From Sulfurimonas sp. (GTDB lineage Bacteria; Campylobacterota; Campylobacteria; Campylobacterales; Sulfurimonadaceae): DNA of 47,793 nucleotides. Where the stretch lies: NCBI RefSeq assembly GCF_023229105.1, contig NZ_JALNZY010000004.1, positions 1-47,793 on the forward strand, read 5' to 3'. Positions 40,949 to 47,793 of the stretch are shown piece by piece. The notes under the pieces were generated by a model. It saw nothing but the letters and a program-made list of their open reading frames with translations, did no database searches and was not told the origin of the DNA. Position 1 is the stretch's first letter, and each line of letters starts with the position of its first letter. Position numbers and translations under genes: made by a program.

Positions 40949-42750
40949 GAAGATTTTTTGTAAAAGTTTTGGTGCTTATAATGTTTTTCTCAGGTGCGCT
41001 ACAGATTAAACTTTTTGGTATCTCATGGGAGAGTTTTAAAATCATTCAGCCGCTGCATATAGTAAGTTCTCTTTTGATAATGCTCTTTTTTATGGACTCC
41101 TTTATTTATAAACATATACGCAGATACTACTTTGTCAAAAAGATAAACAGCGTTGGCGGCTGGCTGCTTTTTGGTGCATTTGTCCTTGTTACTTTTAGCG
41201 GTTTATACCTCTTTTTAGTGGGCAATACAGGAGGAGATAGTTTGGGAATACTCTCTTTTAATCTTCATCTGTTTGGCTCATTTGTTTTGTTGGCTCTTTT
41301 TTTATGGCATATTTTTGCATTAAAGAAGCAAAGTATGCAGCCGTTGATGGCTCTTTTTCTATTTATAACGGCATATCCGGCACTCTCTTATAGCAAAATA
41401 ACAGATCTCTCACTTCTTGAGATAGAGACAAAAACAGGAAAATATCATAGTGAGGATTGGACTAACTCTACGAAATGCAAATCCTGCCACAGTGAAATAT
41501 TTGAGCAGTGGAGCAACTCTAACCATAAGCACATGGTAGGTTCAAACCCTTACTATATGGTACTAGAGACATTAGCAGGAGAGGTTGAGGGGCAGGAGTT
41601 TCGTAAATGGTGCATGAGCTGTCACAATCCAAGTGCCCTCTCTTTGGGGCATCCTAAAACAACACATGCCATGGATAACAATATTGTTAGCGCCGAGATG
41701 TTTGAAAAAAATGCAAAAACACTTCAGGATGATTTTAAAGAACATGGCAACTTTAGGGTTGAGGAGGGTGTTTCATGCATCACCTGTCATCAAATAACAG
41801 AGGCAAAGAGTAAGGGAAATGCCTCCTATAAGCTCTCCCTTGAGAGACAAAAATACGCATTTGAAGATAGCGACTCGGATATGGGGCGCTACTTTAGTGA
41901 AAAACTGATTAACTCAAATCCTGATGCTCATAAAAAAAGTTACTCCAAAGAGCTTTATAAAGAGAGTAGATATTGTGCCTCCTGTCATGATGAGTTTCAT
42001 CCTCAAAATGGCATAAAAATTGTCTCTACATTTGAGGAGTGGAACAAATCGCCATATAACAATCCAAAGGATAAAACAAAGCATAAGAGTTGTATAGATT
42101 GTCACATGACGTACCTAGAAGAGGGGAAATTCGCACCCCTAAAAGGTACTTCGACGGATGGAGGAGTAGTTAAAGAGGATGTGAAAGTTCACTACTTTGC
42201 AGGCTCAAACCACTTTTTGGCAGGACTTAGAGATAAAGAGCATGAGGAGCAGGCACTGCAGCTTCTTAGAACATCTGCAAAACTTGATATCGATATAAAA
42301 GATGGAGTTTTGGAAGTAGGTGTTAAAAATATCGGCGCAGGGCATCATTTACCGACAGGGGTGGCTGATTTTAGGGAGATGTGGCTGGAGGTAAGTGTCA
42401 AAGACAAAGACGGCAACACTGTTCTCTCAAGTGGAAAACTCAAAGAAAACGGCAACGTAGAAGAGGGAAGCAGATTTTTTCAAAAAGTTTTTGGCGATGA
42501 AGAGGGTAACCCGGTCGGACTTCTTTTTTGGAAATATAAAATACTTCTAAGTGATACAAGAATTCCTGCGGGGGAGAGAAGAGTCGAGAGGTTTGTACTA
42601 GATAAAAATAGTGTCTACCCGCTGCAAATTAGTGCAAAACTCAACTTCAGAATCTATCCACAATGGGTAACAGATGCTGTAAAAAAGGTGTTTCCTACCC
42701 TTTTAGATCCAAATGTAGTTGAGCTTGTGAGTATGCAAAGAGAGTTTTAA
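40945..42750 (+). CDS. Cytochrome-b-like membrane domain fused to pentaheme cytochrome c
   Basis: 601 aa. Residues 1-150 form about five hydrophobic helices with candidate heme-b ligands His38, His57, His108 and His122; the last two are 14 residues apart, as in b-type cytochromes. The rest is periplasmic, with CxxCH Cys at 178, 223, 278, 344 and 383 (CKSCH, CMSCH, CITCH, CASCH, CIDCH), then a beta domain containing VKNIGAGHHLPTGVADFRE. The pentaheme part matches the soluble cytochrome at 14420-15610 site for site. I infer a quinol-to-periplasm electron conduit feeding the peroxidase encoded immediately upstream. No exact named family is known to me for the fusion. Confidence 0.85.
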   Translation: MRRFFVKVLVLIMFFSGALQIKLFGISWESFKIIQPLHIVSSLLIMLFFMDSFIYKHIRRYYFVKKINSVGGWLLFGAFVLVTFSGLYLFLVGNTGGDSLGILSFNLHLFGSFVLLALFLWHIFALKKQSMQPLMALFLFITAYPALSYSKITDLSLLEIETKTGKYHSEDWTNSTKCKSCHSEIFEQWSNSNHKHMVGSNPYYMVLETLAGEVEGQEFRKWCMSCHNPSALSLGHPKTTHAMDNNIVSAEMFEKNAKTLQDDFKEHGNFRVEEGVSCITCHQITEAKSKGNASYKLSLERQKYAFEDSDSDMGRYFSEKLINSNPDAHKKSYSKELYKESRYCASCHDEFHPQNGIKIVSTFEEWNKSPYNNPKDKTKHKSCIDCHMTYLEEGKFAPLKGTSTDGGVVKEDVKVHYFAGSNHFLAGLRDKEHEEQALQLLRTSAKLDIDIKDGVLEVGVKNIGAGHHLPTGVADFREMWLEVSVKDKDGNTVLSSGKLKENGNVEEGSRFFQKVFGDEEGNPVGLLFWKYKILLSDTRIPAGERRVERFVLDKNSVYPLQISAKLNFRIYPQWVTDAVKKVFPTLLDPNVVELVSMQREF

Positions 42751-43130
42751 TGAAGATTTTTTTTGTTCTGCTCTTGAGTGTGTCAGCACTTCTTTCAGAT
42801 AATATACGGTGGCAAAACGATTTTGATAAGGCACTGTTTAAAGCAAAAAAAGAGAAAAAAGAGATAATGCTGTTGGTGTTAAAAAAAGAGTGTGCAGTAT
42901 GTAAAAATATATTTGTTACCCTCTTTAACGATAAAACGGTGCAAAAAGAGGTAAATAAAAAATATATAGCGGTCGTCGTCTTTTTCGAAAATGAAAACAG
43001 CTACCCTATAGAACTTTTTTATACACAATCTTTTCCGAGCCTCTTTTTTATCTCAAGTAAAGATGAGTCGTTTTTGCAAAAGCCGCTATTTGGAAATTTT
43101 ACAAAAGAGGAACTTTTAAAAAATCTTTAA
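42750..43130 (+). CDS. Periplasmic thioredoxin-like protein
   Basis: 126 aa with a signal peptide (MKIFFVLLLSVSALLSD) and a thioredoxin-like fold of the Thioredoxin_7/SoxW-like kind. The redox motif is CAVC in VLKKECAVCKNIFV, and the cis-Pro region is SFPSLFFIS. Its ATG overlaps the stop of the multiheme gene (TAATG). A likely role is to keep heme-site cysteines reduced for attachment of heme to the cytochromes encoded upstream, or peroxide defence; both are inference. Confidence 0.85.
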   Translation: MKIFFVLLLSVSALLSDNIRWQNDFDKALFKAKKEKKEIMLLVLKKECAVCKNIFVTLFNDKTVQKEVNKKYIAVVVFFENENSYPIELFYTQSFPSLFFISSKDESFLQKPLFGNFTKEELLKNL

Positions 43131-43138
43131 CAGAGCTT

Positions 43139-43753
43139 TTATGAGTTAAGCCTCGGCAGATGCCAGCCTCTTTTAAACGCCACAAGCCTTAGTGTTATGC
43201 TAAGAAGAGCAACTATCATGATGCTAATTTCATTAATTGCATTAAAAAAGTTAAGCGTTCCTAGCAGCAATGCGACAATCACTGCGATAGAGCCGTAAAA
43301 ATCGCTGATAAGAACTGTTGGAACCTGATTTATCATAATATCTCTGCTAACCCCTCCGCCGACTGCCGTAATAAAACTCAAAATAATTATGCCAAAGAAA
43401 TTAAACTGCGCATTTATCGCCAAAAGAGCGCCGGTTATACTAAAGGCTACAAGTCCAATAGTGTCGCTTACGACAAACATCCATTTTCTCTCAAGGGAAC
43501 TCTCTTTATAAAGTTTAAAGATGTATGCCAAAAAAATAGTCGTAATAAGTGTAAGAGCTGGATGCAAAGAGGTAAAAGCCAAAGGCGCAGAGCTGAGTAT
43601 GGCATCTCTGATGATACCGCCGCCAAGAGCGGTAAGTGTTGATGCTATAAGTATGCCTAGTATGTCTAAGTTATTTTTTATAGCGATTAAAAAACCGCTT
43701 ATTGTAAAAGCAGTAATACCGATGATATCTGCAAATATAAAATATTCTGGCAT
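43139..43753 (-). CDS. TRIC/UPF0126 family membrane protein (YadS/YicG-like)
   Basis: 204 aa with seven hydrophobic helices arranged as two repeats, each ending in a glycine-rich motif: GGGIIRDAILSS and GGGVSRDIMINQVP. This is the bacterial form of the trimeric intracellular cation channel family; a glycine transport role has also been suggested for some members. It is last in a leftward run with the gamma carbonic anhydrase, whose stop abuts its ATG, so the two are co-translated. Its substrate in this organism is not known. Confidence 0.92.
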   Translation of the reverse strand: MPEYFIFADIIGITAFTISGFLIAIKNNLDILGILIASTLTALGGGIIRDAILSSAPLAFTSLHPALTLITTIFLAYIFKLYKESSLERKWMFVVSDTIGLVAFSITGALLAINAQFNFFGIIILSFITAVGGGVSRDIMINQVPTVLISDFYGSIAVIVALLLGTLNFFNAINEISIMIVALLSITLRLVAFKRGWHLPRLNS

Positions 43754-44281
43754 CTAGTTTTGGTAGTGAGATTTAAACTCTACATAGCGTGATGCAGAAG
43801 CGTAAAGTTCTTTAATCTCCTCCTCGCACAACTCTCTGATTACTTTTGCAGGGCTTCCCATAATAAGTGAGCGTGGGGGAAAGATTTTGTTTTTTGTAAC
43901 AAGCGCCCCGGCTCCAACAATTGACTCTTTGCCTATAACAGCACCATCAAGTATAGTGGCGCTCATTCCTATAAGACAAGCATCTTCTATAGTGCAGCCA
44001 TGAAGCATAACACGGTGTCCAATTGTAACGTCACTGCCTATTATTGTCGGATTTCCATCACTTTTGTCATCTTTTTTATAGTGCGTTACATGAACCATGC
44101 TCAAATCTTGAATACTTACTCTGTCTCCTATTGTGATGCGGTGAACATCTCCTCTTACAACGCTCCCAAACCAGATAGAGCAATCCTCTCCGCATGTAAC
44201 ATCCCCGATAACATCGGCAGATGGTGCAATCCAGCTGTTTTTTCCGATTTTTGGACTCATCTGTTTAAAGTCGTATAGCAT
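43754..44281 (-). CDS. Gamma-class carbonic anhydrase family protein (YrdA-like)
   Basis: 175 aa, left-handed beta helix built from hexapeptide repeats ([LIV]GxxxxI pattern, e.g. IGDRVSIQ, IGSDVTIG). The three zinc-type His positions are kept: one in SMVHVTH and two in GHRVMLHGC. The closing GSPAKVIREL is typical. Activity in hydrating CO2 has been shown only for some members, so the reaction is inferred. It lies three bases past the ppk1 stop codon and is probably on the ppk1 message. Confidence 0.9.
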   Translation of the reverse strand: MLYDFKQMSPKIGKNSWIAPSADVIGDVTCGEDCSIWFGSVVRGDVHRITIGDRVSIQDLSMVHVTHYKKDDKSDGNPTIIGSDVTIGHRVMLHGCTIEDACLIGMSATILDGAVIGKESIVGAGALVTKNKIFPPRSLIMGSPAKVIRELCEEEIKELYASASRYVEFKSHYQN

Positions 44282-44284
44282 GGC

Positions 44285-46384
44285 TTAAGGCTCCTGCGTA
44301 AATATATTTGTCATAAGTTCTTTAACTAAGTGAGCGCTCTCTTTTACGGAGGCTTTTGTTATTTTATTTGCATAATCCTCTAAAAGAGTGTGGTTGTTGA
44401 TGCTTGGTAGCCCATCATTTTTTATCTTTTTATAGGAGCCGTCACTTTGAAGCTCATGTGCTAAAGTATTGTCCGCGCATTGAAGTCTTAGTATCTGAAT
44501 AACTTTCTCTTTTGCTGTTTTGTCTTTAATCGCCGTTAAGAGTTCTATGCGTCTCATAAGGTTTCTTGGCATCCAGTCGGCACTAGAGATATAAACACCC
44601 GTCTCATCGTTTTTAAAGTAAAATGTTCGTGAGTGTTCGAGATATTTTCCAAGTATAGAGATAACTCTGATGTTTTCACTTACCCCTTCTATCCCCGTTT
44701 TTAAGCAGCAGATACCGCGAACAATAAGATTTATCTTTACGCCTGCTTGACTTGCTTTGTAAAGAGCTCTGATAACATCTTCATCAACAAGAGAGTTTAG
44801 TTTTGCAATAATCTCTCCGTTTGCACCCTTTCTTGTCTCATTTTGAATAAGTGAGAGCACCTTTGGCTTTATTTGTGAGGGCGACATATACAGCTCATTA
44901 AGTTTGCCCTTTTTGCTAAATCCTGTTAAGAAATGAAAAAATCTAGTCATATCGTTTGTTATATCATCTTTACTTGTCAGATAGCTCATGTCGGTATATA
45001 TTTTTGAGGTAGAGGGATTATAATTTCCTGTTCCTAGATGAGCGTACTGCTTAAGTTTAGCGTTTTTTCTTCTTGTTATCAGCGTTGCTTTTGCATGAAC
45101 TTTAAAGCCTTTGATGCCATATATAACATGAGCGCCTGCTTTTTCAAGCGCTTTTGCCCAGATAAGATTATTCTCTTCATCAAATCTCGCTTTAAGTTCG
45201 ACCATAACGGTTACCTGCTTGCCGGATTCGCTTGCACTCATAAGTGCTTTAACAATTGGGGAGTCTGTTCCTGAGCGGTAAAGAGTCATCTTTATAGATA
45301 CGACATCAGGGTCTTTTGCCGCTGTTTGAATCAGTTTTACGATGGGGTCAAAACTCTCATACGGGTGGTATAGTAAAATATCCTGCTTCTCCAAAGTAGT
45401 AAATATATTTTCATTGTTATCAAGCGGGGGAAGCGTTTTTGGTTTAAACGACTCTGTTAAAAGATGGGCAAAATGTTTGTTTGAAACTATCTGCCAAAGA
45501 CTTGAGAGGTTTAAAAAAGTATGAAATTTATAGATATCATCTTTATATACGTTTGTATGGCGGTTAAAAAAGTTTACAATTTCCTCATCCCCGTCACTTC
45601 CTATCTCAAGTCTTACCATAGCACCTTTTCGGCGAAGTTTTAGTCCCTCTTCAAGTATCTCCAGGAAGTCATCAGCCTCCTCCTCTTCAATTTCTATATC
45701 AGCATTTCTAGTAACTCTAAAAGATGCAAATTTTATGAGGGTATATCCCGGGAAAAGGTCCTCTACATGTTCGGCAACTAAACTCTCTATAGGAACATAG
45801 ATGTCATGTTCAAGCTCAATAAATCTCTCTAAAACTCTAGGTACTCGGATGATTCCAAATCTCTCGATTGCTGTATTATCGCTATCTTGAAGTTTTACTA
45901 TAAGCCCGAAGCTAAGGTTGTTTAGATGCGGGAAAGGGTGGGTTGCATCCACAGCTATAGGTATGATTACAGGGTAGATGTTTTCGTTGAAATATCTGTT
46001 TAGATAATGTCTTTGGTGCTGATTTACATCTTTGTAAAGCTTTATGCTTATGCCCTCGGGTTCAAGTTTTTTTAAAATCCCGTTCATGCAGTGCTCAACT
46101 ACTTGCTGCTCTTGATGAAGGTACTTTCTTATCTCGCGAAGTTGCTCAAGCGGGGTTAGTTTGTCGGCGCTTGAAACTATGATGCCAGCAGCAAAAAGTT
46201 TTTTAAGTCCTGCAACTCTAATCATGTAAAATTCATCTAAATTTGTTCCATATATTGCCAGAAATTTAAGGCGTTCTAAAAGCGGAAGTGACTCATCTTG
46301 TGCCTGTTTTAAAACTCTTGTGTTAAATTGAAGCCATGAAATTTCACGATTGTTGTATAGACTTGGATTTTTTAGATTTATCAT
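44285..46384 (-). CDS. ppk1: Polyphosphate kinase 1
   Basis: Makes inorganic polyphosphate from ATP. The 699-aa length matches the family. The N-domain opens NREISWLQFNTRVLKQAQ, followed by LDEFYMIRVAGLKKL. Catalytic C-domains include SIKMTLYRSGTDSPIVKAL, IKGFKVHAKATLITRR with the phosphorylated His, and YAHLGTGNYNPSTSKIYTD; the second domain ends SADWMPRNLMRRIELL. AGGGA precedes the ATG, and a -10 box at 46425-46430 lies 41 bases upstream. Gamma carbonic anhydrase and TRIC follow downstream. Confidence 0.97.
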   Translation of the reverse strand: MINLKNPSLYNNREISWLQFNTRVLKQAQDESLPLLERLKFLAIYGTNLDEFYMIRVAGLKKLFAAGIIVSSADKLTPLEQLREIRKYLHQEQQVVEHCMNGILKKLEPEGISIKLYKDVNQHQRHYLNRYFNENIYPVIIPIAVDATHPFPHLNNLSFGLIVKLQDSDNTAIERFGIIRVPRVLERFIELEHDIYVPIESLVAEHVEDLFPGYTLIKFASFRVTRNADIEIEEEEADDFLEILEEGLKLRRKGAMVRLEIGSDGDEEIVNFFNRHTNVYKDDIYKFHTFLNLSSLWQIVSNKHFAHLLTESFKPKTLPPLDNNENIFTTLEKQDILLYHPYESFDPIVKLIQTAAKDPDVVSIKMTLYRSGTDSPIVKALMSASESGKQVTVMVELKARFDEENNLIWAKALEKAGAHVIYGIKGFKVHAKATLITRRKNAKLKQYAHLGTGNYNPSTSKIYTDMSYLTSKDDITNDMTRFFHFLTGFSKKGKLNELYMSPSQIKPKVLSLIQNETRKGANGEIIAKLNSLVDEDVIRALYKASQAGVKINLIVRGICCLKTGIEGVSENIRVISILGKYLEHSRTFYFKNDETGVYISSADWMPRNLMRRIELLTAIKDKTAKEKVIQILRLQCADNTLAHELQSDGSYKKIKNDGLPSINNHTLLEDYANKITKASVKESAHLVKELMTNIFTQEP

Positions 46385-46424
46385 TATAAATCCCTATAAA
46401 ATAGATTTTTTAAAATAAGGTCGA

Positions 46425-46430
46425 ATTATA
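46425..46430 (-). promoter_or_regulatory. Predicted -10 box of ppk1
   Basis: On the minus strand GGTATAATTCGACC in the 57-bp gap between lnt and ppk1. It has the same form as other boxes here and is 41 bases before the start codon. Confidence 0.5.
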
Positions 46431-46441
46431 CCAAATAAAGG

Positions 46442-47683
46442 TTACTTTATAATTCCAGTTCCCTTGTAGTTTGCACTGTGATAGATTGTAGCACCGTTTT
46501 TTCGTGCGTAATATTTCATAAGAAGCTTTTGCAGAGTCGGCTCAATAGATGGGGCAAACCACGCATTGTTGCTAAGGGCTAGAACATATGAGACCTCTCC
46601 CTCATAAATCTCCTCACAGGTAGCTTCGTAGCAGATGGCATTTCTAAACTTTACTCCCTTTATTGTAAAGTCAGTCGGCTTGGTTGCCGTTTTAAAGTCT
46701 GATGCGCCACTGAAAAAAATCTCATTTATAAAATCTTGTGCGAATTTTGGAAGCGGAATATACTCCCCAAACGGTACTAAAACCAACTTTTTTGCTATCT
46801 CAAAAGTTCCCTTGTCAAACTTGTATGTTACATTATAGTTTAACTCCCCTTCACTAAGAAGTGAACCGGCAACAATAGTGATATCTTGAGAGAGATTTTG
46901 CAGCTCTTGTATTATTTGCGGCGCTTTGTTCATAAACAGCGGAAAAACGGATTCAGGAAAGAGAATCAAATCGTATCCGCTATTTTTTGCTTCGTGTATC
47001 TCATGAAATACAAGCTTGATTGTTGGCAAAAGGCTCTCTTTTTGCCACTTCTTCTCTTGAGGTATGTCGGTTGCTACTAGTTTTATCTTTAGCGGAGCCT
47101 CTCTTTGGATGGCAGGATTGATGTTTATGCTAAGCAATAGAAGCAGAAGCGGAGCATATTTATAAGAGGATTTTTTTATATAAAAAGAAAGACTAAGAGC
47201 AAGAAGTATAAGAAAAAGCTGATACTTATAAACTCCAAAGTAGCTATCTACAAAGAGTAACTCTATCTGAAGCCAGTTAAAATCAAATGGCTTTGCGAAA
47301 CTTAAACCAAAGAGCACTAAAGCTCTTATAGCTACACTCTTAGTAAGAGCTAAAATACCAAAAAAAAGCATGTAAATAAGTGCAAAAAGGAGAGTGATAA
47401 TAGGTGTCATATAGCCTACGTCATTATATTTAAAGCTATATCCTATCCAGTAAAACCAAAGAAGACCTATAAAAAAACCTGCTACTAAAACGGCCCTTTT
47501 TGGAATATATAAAAGCAGAGCAAGTGCTAAGAGTCCAAAGAGAGTGTTAATGATTTTTAGAGTTATACCAAAATGCTCTAAATAGATAAAAGAGCTAAAA
47601 AGGAGTGCGGTTATAACTCCGCAGGCGAAATCAAAAAGTAGAGGGTTGTAACCATTCCTGATAGTTTGGATTTTTTTTATCAT
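46442..47683 (-). CDS. lnt: Apolipoprotein N-acyltransferase
   Basis: Adds the third acyl chain to lipoproteins at the inner membrane. I place the start at ATG 47683 (413 aa, MIKKIQTIRNGYNPLLFDFACG) because a strong -10 box lies between it and an alternative ATG at 47782. About six helices (residues 16-190) precede the nitrilase-like domain with the catalytic triad: Glu in LILFPESVF, Lys in FEIAKKLVLVPFGEY and Cys in NAICYEATCEE. It is shorter than the E. coli protein, as usual in this phylum, and ends close after SANYKGTGIIK. It is divergent from whatever starts at the right edge, plausibly yajC from the gene order I recall in Campylobacter. Confidence 0.92.
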   Translation of the reverse strand: MIKKIQTIRNGYNPLLFDFACGVITALLFSSFIYLEHFGITLKIINTLFGLLALALLLYIPKRAVLVAGFFIGLLWFYWIGYSFKYNDVGYMTPIITLLFALIYMLFFGILALTKSVAIRALVLFGLSFAKPFDFNWLQIELLFVDSYFGVYKYQLFLILLALSLSFYIKKSSYKYAPLLLLLLSININPAIQREAPLKIKLVATDIPQEKKWQKESLLPTIKLVFHEIHEAKNSGYDLILFPESVFPLFMNKAPQIIQELQNLSQDITIVAGSLLSEGELNYNVTYKFDKGTFEIAKKLVLVPFGEYIPLPKFAQDFINEIFFSGASDFKTATKPTDFTIKGVKFRNAICYEATCEEIYEGEVSYVLALSNNAWFAPSIEPTLQKLLMKYYARKNGATIYHSANYKGTGIIK

Positions 47684-47720
47684 TTTTTTCGTTATCTTTT
47701 TGGTTATGTTTTTGGGGCGA

Positions 47721-47726
47721 ATTATA
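47721..47726 (-). promoter_or_regulatory. Extended -10 box of lnt
   Basis: On the minus strand TGTTATAAT followed by TCGCC, an extended -10 box. Transcription would start about 30 bases before ATG 47683, too late to include ATG 47782, so the shorter lnt start is preferred. Confidence 0.6.
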
Positions 47727-47759
47727 ACACTATTCAGTCTTTTATTAATATACTTTTTG

Positions 47760-47765
47760 TATAAT
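47760..47765 (+). promoter_or_regulatory. -10 box and ribosome binding site of a gene beyond the right edge
   Basis: TGTATAATCGCC on the plus strand (TATAAT 47760-47765) is followed by AAAGGA at 47781-47786, ending seven bases before the window ends. A start codon is expected immediately outside. It forms a divergent pair with the lnt promoter 34 bp away. Confidence 0.55.
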
Positions 47766-47793
47766 CGCCACAATTTACTCAAAGGAAACCAAG

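Noticed and set aside
47684..47782. Longer lnt N-terminus from ATG 47782
   Set aside because: An extended -10 box at 47721-47726 lies inside this stretch, the added residues are basic and low-complexity, and the family begins near ATG 47683.
1..47793. CRISPR arrays, prophage, insertion sequences, integrases or att sites, including at the tRNA-Phe pair
   Set aside because: No spaced repeats, transposase or integrase motifs, or duplicated tRNA 3' ends beyond the two full tRNA copies were seen.

Overview
The window reads as core chromosome of a Campylobacterota (epsilonproteobacterial) chemolithotroph, most likely Sulfurimonas or a close relative. The evidence is low G+C by eye, sigma70 -10 boxes of the form TATAAT followed by TC/TCG with weak -35 boxes, frequent TTG starts, heavily overlapping genes, and family resemblance plus gene order (ilvC-holA-rnr; murD-mraY-gpmI-fabG; acpP-fabF-accA; rpmB-rpe-dnaQ) matching what I remember of Campylobacter and Sulfurimonas genomes. 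I see no phage, insertion sequence, CRISPR array or rRNA operon. Two tRNA-Phe genes lie in tandem.

Layout. 1-5.9 kb: a hypothetical gene divergent from ilvC, then a leftward HDOD-rnr-holA operon. 5.9-14 kb: a small unknown gene, a GreB-like factor, purL, a c-heme-sensing c-di-GMP phosphodiesterase candidate, a leftward pfkA/NIF3-like pair and purH. 14-15.9 kb: a frame-disrupted small gene, a soluble pentaheme cytochrome c and the tRNA-Phe pair. 15.9-23.5 kb: leftward mraY-murD-purN and rightward gpmI-fabG-(DUF523/TudS-like)-(phasin-like)-UbiB-like. 23.5-28.2 kb: a diguanylate cyclase, then acpP-fabF-accA. 28.2-32.5 kb, leftward: HDOD-CheX-like pair, then rpe-trpF-dnaQ. 32.7-37.7 kb: rpmB, a K+ channel, argJ and a dual GGDEF-EAL protein. 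37.7-39.5 kb: two overlapping adenine DNA methyltransferases without a restriction gene. 39.7-43.1 kb: a periplasmic redox operon (triheme peroxidase, membrane-anchored pentaheme cytochrome, thioredoxin-like protein). 43.1-47.8 kb, leftward: TRIC-like membrane protein, gamma carbonic anhydrase, ppk1 and lnt, with a divergent promoter at the right edge for a gene just outside.

The most interesting item is the DUF523/TudS-like gene at 21066-21470. Its eighth codon is an in-frame UGA exactly where the family has the first of three conserved Fe-S-ligating cysteines. The reading frame before and after is intact and a good ribosome binding site sits upstream of the true ATG. This is either a fresh nonsense mutation or a selenoprotein in which selenocysteine would replace an iron-sulfur ligand; I favour the second.

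A second theme is redox chemistry and c-di-GMP. Two homologous pentaheme cytochromes (one soluble, one fused to a cytochrome-b-like membrane domain), a triheme peroxidase and a phosphodiesterase with its own CxxCH heme site suggest periplasmic electron transfer linked to redox sensing. Product names rest on motifs and remembered family resemblance; no database search was run.
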